64,000 bases of DNA from Streptococcus sanguinis (GTDB taxonomy: Bacteria; Bacillota; Bacilli; Lactobacillales; Streptococcaceae). Below are positions 55,674 to 63,211 of the stretch, piece by piece. The stretch is taken from NCBI RefSeq assembly GCF_900475275.1, contig NZ_LS483364.1:1240001-1304000 (forward strand), in the 5' to 3' direction. The notes under the pieces were generated by a model. It made no database searches. It saw nothing but the letters and a program-made list of their open reading frames with translations, and was not told the origin of the DNA. Within the stretch, counting starts at the first letter, position 1. Each line of letters starts with the position of its first letter. Both the position numbers and the translations under genes were made by a program.

Positions 55674-56261
55674 CTATTTTTCGCTCCTTAGTATATAGTA
55701 GCCTTTGTCCTTCTTAACAATCTCACAATTACCGAAGATAGCTTCCATCTTCGACTTGGCACTGGGCGCTCCTTGCTTCTTCTGAATCACAAGGGTTAAA
55801 TCACCGCCTTCTGTCAAATGCTCATAGCTTCCGCTGATAACCTCATGTACAACCTGCTTACCAGCACGAATAGGCGGATTACTGATAATATGGTCGAAAA
55901 TTCCAGTAACCTTTTCATAAACATTTGACTGGAAGATATGAGCAGATACCTGATTCCTCTCAGCATTCTTCTGAGCTAAGTCCAAGGCCCGCTGGTTGAT
56001 ATCTACCATGGTCGCAGCCACTCCGTACGCTTTGGCTAAGGTCAAACCTAGAGTCCCATAGCCGCAGCCAACATCCAAGACCCGTTCTCCAGCTTCAAAA
56101 TTCAGGGCAGACAAAAGGACCCGACTGCCATAATCAATCATCTTTTTACTGAAGACACCCGCATCTGTCAAAAAAGTCAGCCGCTGTCCCAACAGTTCTA
56201 CATTTAATTCATGAATATCATGTTTGGCATCAGGATTTTCTGCAAAATACATTTTAGTCAT
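55674..56261 (-). CDS. RsmC-like class I SAM methyltransferase
   Basis: A 195-residue methyltransferase of the MTS/RsmC-RlmG type, which methylates guanine N2 in rRNA. SAM motif I VLDVGCGYGTLGL is near 60-72, and the catalytic NPPIR motif (SNPPIRAGK) near 130 marks exocyclic amine methylation. It is the first gene of the run pdp-deoC-cdd-bmp-ABC, conserved in pneumococcus; the functional link to nucleoside salvage is unclear. Confidence 0.85.
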   Translation of the reverse strand: MTKMYFAENPDAKHDIHELNVELLGQRLTFLTDAGVFSKKMIDYGSRVLLSALNFEAGERVLDVGCGYGTLGLTLAKAYGVAATMVDINQRALDLAQKNAERNQVSAHIFQSNVYEKVTGIFDHIISNPPIRAGKQVVHEVISGSYEHLTEGGDLTLVIQKKQGAPSAKSKMEAIFGNCEIVKKDKGYYILRSEK

Positions 56262-56324
56262 ACAACCATTTTATCATAATTTTCCTAGATTTGTAAATCG
56301 TTTTCATTTCTCCAAAAAGTATGT

Positions 56325-56330
56325 TATACT
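56325..56330 (+). promoter_or_regulatory. coaA -10 box
   Basis: TATACT preceded by TGT, an extended -10, about 26 bases before the coaA ATG; CAGGAG is the ribosome binding site. Confidence 0.55.
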
Positions 56331-56355
56331 AAAGTTCATCATACAGGAGTAATTT

Positions 56356-57276
56356 ATGACTAACGAATTTCTTCACTTTGAAAAAATCAGCCGCCATACT
56401 TGGCAAAACCTGCACCGCAAAACAACTCCGCCCCTGACTCAGGCTGAACTTAACTCTATCAAAAGTTTCAATGACAAGATTAGCCTGCAGGACGTGACTG
56501 ACATTTATTTACCCTTGACCAATCTCATTCAGATTTATAAACGTTCTAAGGAAGACTTGGCTTTTTCCAAGGGGATTTTTCTACAAAAAGAAAGCCGGAA
56601 ACAGCCCTTTATCATCGGAGTTTCTGGCAGTGTGGCCGTTGGGAAATCCACCACCAGCCGTTTGCTGCAGATTCTGCTTTCTCGGACTTTTTCAAGTGCG
56701 ACAGTCGAGCTAGTTACCACAGATGGTTTTTTATTTCCGAATAAAACCTTGGAAGATCATGGCATTTTAAACCGCAAGGGTTTTCCAGAAAGCTATGATA
56801 TGGAGCTGCTTCTTTCCTTTCTGGATAGCATAAAAAACGGTCAGGATTTCCAAATTCCAGTCTACTCGCATGAAACTTATGATATCGTCCCTCAGGAAAT
56901 GCAAGGGGTAAAGGCTGCTGATTTTGTTATTGTCGAAGGCATCAATGTTTTCCAGAATCCTCAGAACGAGCGCCTATATATGACAGACTTTTTTGACTTT
57001 TCTATCTATGTTGATGCTGAAGTCGAAAATATTGAAAATTGGTATCTGGATCGCTTTAAAAAAATGCTGACGCTGGCTGAAAACGACCCCAAAAACTACT
57101 ACCACCGCTTCACCACTCAATCAGAAGAGGAAGTAGTAACCTTCGCCCATAATGTCTGGAAAAGCATTAATCTTGTCAACCTGCTAGACTACATTGAACC
57201 AACCCGCAATCGGGCAGAAATTATCCTGCATAAAGCTAGAAATCACGAAATTGATGAAATTTACTTAAAAAAATAA
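56356..57276 (+). CDS. coaA: Pantothenate kinase, type I
   Basis: Phosphorylates pantothenate, the first and controlling step of coenzyme A synthesis. The 306 residues fit the bacterial type I (CoaA) enzyme. The P-loop [15 protein letters not shown] is near 93-107, followed by [18 protein letters not shown] and [10 protein letters not shown], all family hallmarks. Divergent from the methyltransferase/nucleoside operon and upstream of rpsT. Confidence 0.96.
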   Translation: MTNEFLHFEKISRHTWQNLHRKTTPPLTQAELNSIKSFNDKISLQDVTDIYLPLTNLIQIYKRSKEDLAFSKGIFLQKESRKQPFIIGVSGSVAVGKSTTSRLLQILLSRTFSSATVELVTTDGFLFPNKTLEDHGILNRKGFPESYDMELLLSFLDSIKNGQDFQIPVYSHETYDIVPQEMQGVKAADFVIVEGINVFQNPQNERLYMTDFFDFSIYVDAEVENIENWYLDRFKKMLTLAENDPKNYYHRFTTQSEEEVVTFAHNVWKSINLVNLLDYIEPTRNRAEIILHKARNHEIDEIYLKK

Positions 57277-57282
57277 AAAAGC

Positions 57283-57311
57283 TTGTCAAATCCTAACTTT
57301 TCATATATAAT
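57283..57311 (+). promoter_or_regulatory. rpsT promoter
   Basis: TTGTCA (57283-57288), 17-base spacer, TATAAT (57306-57311). The start point near 57318 leaves a leader of about 29 bases. Confidence 0.75.
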
Positions 57312-57346
57312 TAGATAGTTAGTATTTTCAATGGAGGTGAAAGAAC

Positions 57347-57583
57347 TTGGCAAACATTAAATCAGCTATCAAACGTGCTGAATTGAACGTGAAACATAAC
57401 GAAAAAAACTCAGCTCAAAAGTCAGCTATGCGTACTGCAATCAAAGCATTTGAAGCAAACCCATCTGAAGAACTTTTCCGTGCTGCTAGCTCAGCTATCG
57501 ATAAAGCAGAAACAAAAGGTTTGATCCACAAAAACAAAGCAAGCCGCGATAAAGCACGCCTTTCAGCTAAACTTGCTAAATAA
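57347..57583 (+). CDS. rpsT: 30S ribosomal protein S20
   Basis: Small-subunit 16S rRNA-binding protein, 78 residues ([15 protein letters not shown], then C-terminal [16 protein letters not shown]). The start codon is TTG, 7 bases after GGAGGTG. S20 of Escherichia coli also starts with UUG, which is part of its autoregulation, so the rare start may matter here too. An out-of-frame ATG overlaps the Shine-Dalgarno and opens a 9-codon frame across the start. Confidence 0.96.
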   Translation: MANIKSAIKRAELNVKHNEKNSAQKSAMRTAIKAFEANPSEELFRAASSAIDKAETKGLIHKNKASRDKARLSAKLAK

Positions 57584-57590
57584 TGCATAC

Positions 57591-57617
57591 AAAGGGAGCT
57601 CTCAGGAGCTTTTTTTG
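57591..57617 (+). terminator. Terminator after rpsT
   Basis: AAAGGGAGCTC pairs with GAGCTTTTTTT (three G-U pairs) around TCAG; the T run is part of the arm. 7 bases after the stop. Confidence 0.8.
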
Positions 57618-57640
57618 TTTCTAATATAAAGGAGATAGGG

Positions 57641-58162
57641 ATGAAAATAGCAGTTATTGGTTATTCCGGTTCTGGCAAATCCACTTTAGCAGCACAACTG
57701 TCCCACCACTACTCCATTCCCAAACTTCACATGGATAGATTGCAGTTCCAATCTGGATGGAAGGATAGTGACCGTGATTGGATGAGTGAACAGATGGATA
57801 ATTTTTTATCAAAAAATACCGACTGGATCATTGACGGCAACTACTCTTGGTGTTTTTATGAACGGCGGATGGCAGAAGCCGACCAAATCATCTTCCTGAA
57901 CTTCTCTCGCTGGAACTGCCTTTATCGAGCTTTCAAACGCTATCTAAAATATCGCAATCGGACCAGAGAAAGCATGGCTCCAGGCTGCCCCGAAAAGTTT
58001 GACTGGGAGTTTACCTGCTGGGTTCTTTGGAAAGGACGACGTCAGACAGCACTGGCAAGATATAAGAGAATCCGACAAACCTTTCCTCAGAAATTCTACG
58101 AATTAAGGAACCAAAAAGAACTGAACAGCTTCTTACAGAACCTAAAAACAAGCGAGCCCTAA
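57641..58162 (+). CDS. P-loop nucleotide kinase-like protein (FlaR/topology modulation family)
   Basis: A 173-residue P-loop NTPase of adenylate-kinase shape. The P-loop GYSGSGKSTLA is at about 8-18, then the LHMDRLQF and WIIDGNYSW motifs, and a lid-like Arg-rich segment YRAFKRYLKYRNRTRES. Database names for this family include DNA topology modulation protein FlaR, but the real substrate is unknown. AAAGGAGA precedes the ATG. It converges on the TetR gene 4 bases away, with a shared terminator overlapping both ends. Confidence 0.8.
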   Translation: MKIAVIGYSGSGKSTLAAQLSHHYSIPKLHMDRLQFQSGWKDSDRDWMSEQMDNFLSKNTDWIIDGNYSWCFYERRMAEADQIIFLNFSRWNCLYRAFKRYLKYRNRTRESMAPGCPEKFDWEFTCWVLWKGRRQTALARYKRIRQTFPQKFYELRNQKELNSFLQNLKTSEP

Positions 58163-58178
58163 TGACTCACTTGTTTTT
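58144..58178. terminator. Bidirectional terminator embedded in two coding ends
   Basis: AAAAACAAG (58144-58152) pairs with CTTGTTTTT (58170-58178), and GAG/CTC extends it after one mismatch. The plus-strand stop TAA (58160-58162) lies in the loop and the minus-strand stop (58167-58169) at the loop/stem border, so both genes encode half of it. T runs exist on both strands. Confidence 0.75.
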
Positions 58179-58751
58179 ATTTGATTTCTTTTTCTGTGGG
58201 AAAAGAGGTAGGCCTAAAGAAGCTATTTTTTCAGCTGGAACCTTCATGCCATCCTTAATCCACTTGGAAAGAACGGAAACAACTGCCGAACTCCAGAAGG
58301 AATTCATGTAAGAATTAGTCGTTTTCTTAGCATTGCGATTGCGTTTTTCCAAAAAGTCAAATACAGCCTGAGTCAGTAGCTTTTCAAAATTATAGTCGAT
58401 GGCTAGGCTGATAACCCGAGCTTCTTTCTTAGCTTCCTTAAAAAGAAAAAGCCAAATTTGGTACATCTCCGTTTTAAAGTTAAACTCTTCCAATTTATCC
58501 GTAATACCTTGAACAGTGTTTTTAAAAATCTCTTCCAGAATCTGCTCTTTAGAGCTATAATTGCGGTAAAATGCAGCGCGGGAAACCCCTGCTCGCTCAA
58601 CCAGCTCTGAAATCGTAATTTTTTTGAGTTCCTTCTTCTCCAGCAGCTGCATGAGAGAAATTTCCAGAGACTCTCTCGTGATTTGATTGGATTCCTGATT
58701 GTATTTCTTTAAATTCGCGAGTGATTTTTCCGATATTTTCTTTTCCGACAT
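58167..58751 (-). CDS. TetR/AcrR family repressor
   Basis: A 194-residue TetR-type regulator. The helix-turn-helix is at about 40-65 (ITISELVERAGVSRAAFYRNYSSKEQIL) and the C-terminal half is a helical ligand and dimer domain with no predictable ligand. Its promoter overlaps one arm of an 11-bp inverted repeat shared with the divergent degV gene, so it probably represses itself and degV. The C-terminus is Lys/Asn rich. Confidence 0.85.
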   Translation of the reverse strand: MSEKKISEKSLANLKKYNQESNQITRESLEISLMQLLEKKELKKITISELVERAGVSRAAFYRNYSSKEQILEEIFKNTVQGITDKLEEFNFKTEMYQIWLFLFKEAKKEARVISLAIDYNFEKLLTQAVFDFLEKRNRNAKKTTNSYMNSFWSSAVVSVLSKWIKDGMKVPAEKIASLGLPLFPQKKKSNKNK

Positions 58752-58810
58752 AACAATTTCTTCCCTCTTGTCTCAGCTGACAGTTTCCGCTTTCTAGTAA
58801 GCATTCTTCA

Positions 58811-58819
58811 TGTTATAAT
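58811..58819 (+). promoter_or_regulatory. degV (second copy) promoter
   Basis: Extended -10 TGTTATAAT (58811-58819), 67 bases before the ATG; the inverted repeat lies in the leader downstream. Confidence 0.55.
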
Positions 58820-58846
58820 TGTAAAAAAAGACAGGTTTTTTGTCAA
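58818..58846 (-). promoter_or_regulatory. tetR promoter
   Basis: Minus-strand TTGACA (58841-58846), 17-base spacer, TACAAT (58818-58823). The -35 lies inside the left arm of the inverted repeat, and the -10 overlaps that of the divergent promoter. Confidence 0.75.
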
Positions 58847-58875
58847 TTTTTTTATTGTACATACTTGACAAAAAA
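58836..58875. promoter_or_regulatory. Candidate TetR operator (11-bp inverted repeat)
   Basis: TTTTTTGTCAA (58836-58846) and TTGACAAAAAA (58865-58875), perfect and 18 bases apart. It covers the tetR -35 and the degV leader. Confidence 0.6.
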
Positions 58876-58885
58876 GGAGAAAAAT

Positions 58886-59728
58886 ATGACTTGGAAAATT
58901 ATAGCTGACTCTGGCTGTGACTTTCGTGAAATGGCAAACTTGGCTAAAGACACCCAGTTTGAAAGTGTTCCCTTGACCATTCAAGTGGAAAATGAGATTT
59001 TTATAGATGATAAGCAGCTTGATATTGACCTGATGATGGAGAAGATGTATGCATCTTCTGCCGCTTCTAAGTCTGCCTGCCCTAGTCCAGATGACTACCT
59101 CAAAAGCTTTGAGGGAGCTGACAAGATCTTTGTGGTGACTATCACTGGAACTCTATCTGGCAGCAATAATAGTGCACAAGTTGCTAAGAAAATCTTTTTG
59201 GAAGAACATCCTGATGCCCAGATTCATGTTATTGATAGTCTTTCTGCTGGCGGCGAAGTGGACTTGCTTGTAACCAAGCTTAATGAACTCATTCAGCAAG
59301 ATCTCAGCTTTGATGAAGTTGTTGAAGTCATTAGTCGCTATCAGGAGAAAACCAAGCTTCTCTTCGTTTTGGCAAAGGTAGATAACTTGGTCAAAAACGG
59401 TAGACTGAGTAAACTTCTGGGAACCGTTGTCGGCTTGCTCAATATCCGTATGGTCGGTGAAGCTAGCCAGACTGGCACGCTAGAGCTTCTGCAAAAGGCA
59501 CGCGGTCCGAAAAAAGCCCTTGCTTCTGCAATTGAAGAGCTCCTCAAAGCTGGTTACAAGGGTGGTCGACTCATCATCGCTCACCGCAATAACGAAAAGT
59601 TCTGCCAGCAATTTAGTCAACTGGTACAAGAAAAGTATCCTCAAGCTCAAATCGAAACGGTGCCGACTTCAGGTCTCTGCAGCTTCTATGCTGAGGAAGG
59701 CGGAATCTTAATGGGCTACGAAATTTAA
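58886..59728 (+). CDS. DegV family fatty-acid-binding protein (second copy)
   Basis: A 280-residue DegV protein, likely a FakB-type fatty-acid carrier. It starts KIIADSGCDF with the Asp-Ser loop; the conserved middle includes FVVTITGTLSGSNNSA, and KNGRLSKLLG is the Gly-Arg-Leu-Ser turn. The usual TSxPS motif is here SACPSPDD, with Ala-Cys, suggesting a different ligand from the copy at 3774-4622. The ATG at 58886 has AAAGGAG; an upstream TTG in frame is part of the operator repeat. Probably controlled by the divergent TetR protein. Confidence 0.88.
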   Translation: MTWKIIADSGCDFREMANLAKDTQFESVPLTIQVENEIFIDDKQLDIDLMMEKMYASSAASKSACPSPDDYLKSFEGADKIFVVTITGTLSGSNNSAQVAKKIFLEEHPDAQIHVIDSLSAGGEVDLLVTKLNELIQQDLSFDEVVEVISRYQEKTKLLFVLAKVDNLVKNGRLSKLLGTVVGLLNIRMVGEASQTGTLELLQKARGPKKALASAIEELLKAGYKGGRLIIAHRNNEKFCQQFSQLVQEKYPQAQIETVPTSGLCSFYAEEGGILMGYEI

Positions 59729-59738
59729 TACAGTATCT

Positions 59739-59787
59739 AAAAAGTAAAGGATTAGGCTCAAATAATTGACCTAATCCTTTACTTTTT
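59739..59787 (+). terminator. Terminator after degV (second copy)
   Basis: Perfect 18-bp stem, arms 59739-59756 and 59770-59787 (core AAAGGATTAGG/CCTAATCCTTT), ending in TTTTT. Its right arm also contains the -35 of the next gene. Confidence 0.9.
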
Positions 59788-59822
59788 CGATTTAATTCGC
59801 TATAATAAAACCAAGTAAAGGA
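59775..59822. promoter_or_regulatory. Inverted repeat around the XRE-S24 promoter
   Basis: TCCTTTACTT (59775-59784) and AAGTAAAGGA (59813-59822) flank the -10; the second copy includes the Shine-Dalgarno. A third copy is the left arm of the terminator (59742-59751). Candidate autoregulatory operators. Confidence 0.5.
59778..59806 (+). promoter_or_regulatory. Promoter of the XRE-S24 regulator gene
   Basis: TTTACT (59778-59783), 17-base spacer, TATAAT (59801-59806). Confidence 0.75.
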
Positions 59823-59831
59823 GTTGATATT

Positions 59832-60605
59832 ATGGCCAGAGGAAGAGGCGCCGCAAGCCCCCAAGATAAGGAAGCAAGTCTTCTCATTTCTAAAAAACTC
59901 AAAGAACTTCTCAAGGAAACAGGTAAAAAACAAGTTGAGCTATCTCGTGAAACAGGCATTCCCGCTAGTACACTGACTGGCTATATCAAAGGGACATCTC
60001 TGCCTATCGCAGCCAATCTAGAAAAGATTGCAAGTTTTTTTAAGGTAGAGATTGAAGAAATCGATCCTCGTTACCGATTAATTGCAGACATCCCTCAACA
60101 ATTTCCCGATTTAAATCGTATTTATCAACAACTTGACCAAAACAGACAGGAGCAAGGATTAAAGCTACTGGAAGCTAGCCTGACTGAGCAAGAAACACAA
60201 GCCAGCTTAAAGGATGACTACTTCCCCTACTTGGTCTATGAGAATTACTATCTCTCTCAGCATAAGCCTGAACAAGCTGATTTAGTCTGGCTGGACAGAG
60301 AAATTGACTACGATATTGCCCTTTGGGTACGAACTGACTCGTTAGAGCCCAAGTATCCAAGAGATTCCGTAGCGCTAATCAAGCAGACTCATTTCGAGCT
60401 TGCTGGCGCTATCTATGCTATCGATTATGACGGCCAAACCATTATAAAAAGGGTCTTCAACGATCCATCTGGTATCCGTCTAATTTCCCTTAATAAAAAA
60501 TACAGTGATAAGTTTATCCCGCATGAGGAAGAACCTAAACTAATCGGTCGAGTTATGGCGACTTTCATGCCACTGGATGTAGAAAAAATAAAGAAAAACA
60601 AATAA
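59832..60605 (+). CDS. XRE-family regulator with C-terminal S24 (LexA-like) domain
   Basis: A 257-residue regulator. The N-terminal Cro/CI helix-turn-helix (about 18-75) contains KQVELSRETGIPASTLTGYIKG. A Gln-rich helical linker follows, then an S24 peptidase-like domain (about 150-255) with the catalytic-type Ser at about 170 (RTDSLEPKYP) and Lys at about 206 (TIIKRV). The build matches Lactococcus HdiR, which responds to DNA damage. I see no Ala-Gly or Cys-Gly cleavage site before Ser170, so RecA-stimulated self-cleavage is uncertain. No prophage genes are nearby. Confidence 0.83.
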   Translation: MARGRGAASPQDKEASLLISKKLKELLKETGKKQVELSRETGIPASTLTGYIKGTSLPIAANLEKIASFFKVEIEEIDPRYRLIADIPQQFPDLNRIYQQLDQNRQEQGLKLLEASLTEQETQASLKDDYFPYLVYENYYLSQHKPEQADLVWLDREIDYDIALWVRTDSLEPKYPRDSVALIKQTHFELAGAIYAIDYDGQTIIKRVFNDPSGIRLISLNKKYSDKFIPHEEEPKLIGRVMATFMPLDVEKIKKNK

Positions 60606-60631
60606 CAGTTCTGCAAATGTACAGAGCTGTT
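60604..60631 (+). terminator. Terminator after the XRE-S24 gene
   Basis: AACAGTTCTG/CAGAGCTGTT, 10 bp with one T-G pair and an 8-base loop, then ATTTTGAT; it overlaps the stop codon. Confidence 0.75.
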
Positions 60632-60657
60632 ATTTTGATGATTTTCAGTCAAAAAAT

Positions 60658-60679
60658 CAGAAAGTCTTTCGACTTCCTG
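60658..60679 (-). terminator. Terminator after the ABC permease gene
   Basis: CAGGAAGTC/GACTTTCTG with a GAAA tetraloop, then ATTTTTTG on the minus strand, 8 bases after the stop. Confidence 0.88.
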
Positions 60680-60687
60680 ATGCTTGT

Positions 60688-62325
60688 TTAATAAAATACT
60701 GCTAAATCTTCATTCAGCTTTTTCATGTAGTGTTTGTGGACTATGTAAGACAACACAGCTAAGCCTGCTAAAACTAGAGCGACTATCACATAAATTACCA
60801 GAGGCGCAAGAACATTGGATATAAAGAAGAGAAGAGTAATGACAATCAACATTCCTAAAATCAGAGCGATAGCTAAGAGAGTTTTCACCATATTATTATC
60901 TCGGCTCATCAATTCTGTGACATTGGACCAATTGGTCACGAGATGCTTATAGTCTCGGTAGTAACCCCAAGAACTCCACATTAGACTAATCAAGGCCCAA
61001 ACAATCACCATGCCCAAGAAAGTCACTGGATGCATACCGGAAACAAGGCTAGTTATCAAAAGCAAGGTCAGAGGCAGGATAGACTGGACGGCAAAGAGCT
61101 GCCAAAACTTCAGATGAATATACTGCTTCAAATCAAAGGGGAGAACCTTGAGATAATCAAAATTTTCCCTTTCCAGAGAAATCCCAATAGCCGTAAGATT
61201 GCTGCCGCCTGAGTTTAGCGTTGCAATCAAAACAGCCAGAGCCATCATTGGCAAGAGAAAGCGCGGTCCCAGATAAGAAGTCAAAGACAGGCCGCCTTGT
61301 ATCATACCCATTCCCATACTGAAAATGACAATGTAAGGGAGAAAGGCCGACATAAAGATGGCCTGCATAATGACAGAGCCCTCACTCAAGAGCCGGATAT
61401 TGTAACGCCAGACAAACTTTTTAAGATTTTTTGCTTCCGTAATATTGATATCATGCACGCGCTCCCGCTTTCCTACTGAAGAGCCCGTCATGAGAGCGGC
61501 CTCATAAAATTCTGGAATCACCTTGGTCTTTACGATGAAAAATAGAAGAGCCGCGACTGCCACCCAACCCAAAAATCCCAGCAAGGAAGCTGTATGAAAA
61601 GGATGAAGAATAAAATCATAAAAAGCTTGAACTGGCGGGAAGAAAGCTTTAACCTCTGTACGATTTACAACGCTTCTGCTGTTCATTTGATTAATCATAA
61701 AATAGAGGAAAAAGGAGCCGACGGAAACAAGAGCCAGAATGACATTGGACAGGATGGTCTTGTACTTCCTGAAAAAGACTGTCTTGGTAATGAAATGGAC
61801 GGCAATCAGAATCAGAAAGGTGATAACTGAACTTAAAATCAGAATAGCAAGCAGAGCTAAGGGCAGGCCCAAGAAAGGATTACCACCTTGGAAAGCCAGA
61901 ACCAAGAAATAACTGAACATAGGCAAAATGGCAATCAGCAATGTCAGAATAACTGAAATGCTTTTGCCGACGATGATTTCTGCTTCGCTAAAAGCGTAGG
62001 GACGATAAGACTGCAAGTCCTTGCTTTCATAAAAGACATTGTAAAAAACCAGAAAGCCCTGAGACATAGAAAAGAGAGCAAAAGCAGAAACCAAATTGGC
62101 AAAGAGACCAGGATTGCCAACTAGTTGGTTCAGGGAGCCCATCAAGCCGAAAAGAAAGAGATAGACCAGTCCTAAAATCAGATACATGCGGATGGCCTTC
62201 AGCGATACATTGACCTTGCGCTCAGGATTCTTAGCTTGCATCTTGCGGTACTGCTGCAGCTGAGACGGCTGAATGGCGTAGAGGATGTTGATATCAACGA
62301 GTTTTTTTATAGCTTTAATGCGCAT
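60688..62325 (-). CDS. ABC exporter permease (large, 12-helix type)
   Basis: A 545-residue polytopic protein with about 12 hydrophobic segments and a basic N-terminus. It has no sequence motif beyond the general ABC-2 permease character. It overlaps the ATPase gene by 11 bases and so forms a two-gene exporter; the large single permease plus one ATPase recalls streptococcal two-component exporters. Cargo unknown; no peptide, lantibiotic or two-component genes are adjacent. Confidence 0.8.
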   Translation of the reverse strand: MRIKAIKKLVDINILYAIQPSQLQQYRKMQAKNPERKVNVSLKAIRMYLILGLVYLFLFGLMGSLNQLVGNPGLFANLVSAFALFSMSQGFLVFYNVFYESKDLQSYRPYAFSEAEIIVGKSISVILTLLIAILPMFSYFLVLAFQGGNPFLGLPLALLAILILSSVITFLILIAVHFITKTVFFRKYKTILSNVILALVSVGSFFLYFMINQMNSRSVVNRTEVKAFFPPVQAFYDFILHPFHTASLLGFLGWVAVAALLFFIVKTKVIPEFYEAALMTGSSVGKRERVHDINITEAKNLKKFVWRYNIRLLSEGSVIMQAIFMSAFLPYIVIFSMGMGMIQGGLSLTSYLGPRFLLPMMALAVLIATLNSGGSNLTAIGISLERENFDYLKVLPFDLKQYIHLKFWQLFAVQSILPLTLLLITSLVSGMHPVTFLGMVIVWALISLMWSSWGYYRDYKHLVTNWSNVTELMSRDNNMVKTLLAIALILGMLIVITLLFFISNVLAPLVIYVIVALVLAGLAVLSYIVHKHYMKKLNEDLAVFY

Positions 62326-63058
62326 CAGGACTCACCTCTTCTCTACGGCCAGCTAGACCAAGATAAATGGTTTCAAGAGACTGTTCTGGATGTTGGCCTT
62401 TTAGTTCTTCAATCGTTCCGTAGAAAATCAATTTCCCTTTTTTGAGAACGGCCACCTTATCACAGAGCTGCTCTGCCACTTCCAAGACATGGGTTGAAAA
62501 GAGAACTGTATTTCCTTTATCTGCATGCTGGCGCATCATCTGCTTGAGGTCAAAAGCTGCCTGCGGATCAAGACCAGTAAGCGGCTCATCCAGCACCCAA
62601 ATATCCGGATCAGACAAAAGTGCCGCTATGACGAAGACTTTTTGCCTCATCCCATGAGAGAATGAATCAATAACCTCATAGCGATGAGAGCCAAAGTCGA
62701 AAAGATGGAGCAGATTTCCCAATCGCTCTTCTACTTCAGCATTTGTCATATCGTAAGAAGTCGCTACCAGCTCCCAAAACTCATTGGCAGTTAGGCGCAA
62801 AAATAGATCAGGTGAATCAGCTACATAGCCGATTTTTTTCTTGATTTCCAAGCGATTAGCGGACAATTCTTTCCCATCCACAAAAATCTGTCCACTGCTA
62901 GGATTGATAACGCTGACCAATGACTTAATGGTAGTAGATTTGCCGGCGCCATTGTGACCAATCAGACCGACGATTTCTCCGCTCTGCAAGGTCAGATTCA
63001 GCTGATTGAGAGCTACCGTTCCTTCATAAACTTTAGTGACATCTTTAAATTCAATCAT
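62315..63058 (-). CDS. ABC transporter ATP-binding protein
   Basis: A 247-residue ATPase partner of the permease at 60688-62325. Walker A GHNGAGKST is at about 34-42. The signature region FSHGMRQK is an atypical form of LSGGQ seen in exporter ATPases, and Walker B is IWVLDEPLTGLDPQ near 150. The switch His is in LFSTHVLEVAEQ. A ribosome binding site AAAGGAG precedes the ATG, about 9 bases away. Confidence 0.92.
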   Translation of the reverse strand: MIEFKDVTKVYEGTVALNQLNLTLQSGEIVGLIGHNGAGKSTTIKSLVSVINPSSGQIFVDGKELSANRLEIKKKIGYVADSPDLFLRLTANEFWELVATSYDMTNAEVEERLGNLLHLFDFGSHRYEVIDSFSHGMRQKVFVIAALLSDPDIWVLDEPLTGLDPQAAFDLKQMMRQHADKGNTVLFSTHVLEVAEQLCDKVAVLKKGKLIFYGTIEELKGQHPEQSLETIYLGLAGRREEVSPDAH

Positions 63059-63154
63059 AAGAGAGCTCCTTTACCGATTTCTATACAGATTAGTATACTC
63101 TTTTTGCGGCTTTTTGTCTCGTCTCTGCCTAACGACTGCTACAAGATAAAGCTA

Positions 63155-63197
63155 AAAGCAGCTGAACTTCATCTAACTATGAAATTCCAGCTGCTTT
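63155..63197 (-). terminator. Terminator after the PepX-like gene
   Basis: AAAGCAGCTG/CAGCTGCTTT outer stem with further TTCAT/ATGAA inner pairing, then TTTTAGC on the minus strand, 15 bases after the stop. Confidence 0.82.
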
Positions 63198-63211
63198 ATT
63201 AAACAGAACGA

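Noticed and set aside
58865..58885. Upstream TTG start for the second degV
   Set aside because: The codon belongs to the operator repeat and has no ribosome binding site; the ATG at 58886 has AAAGGAG.
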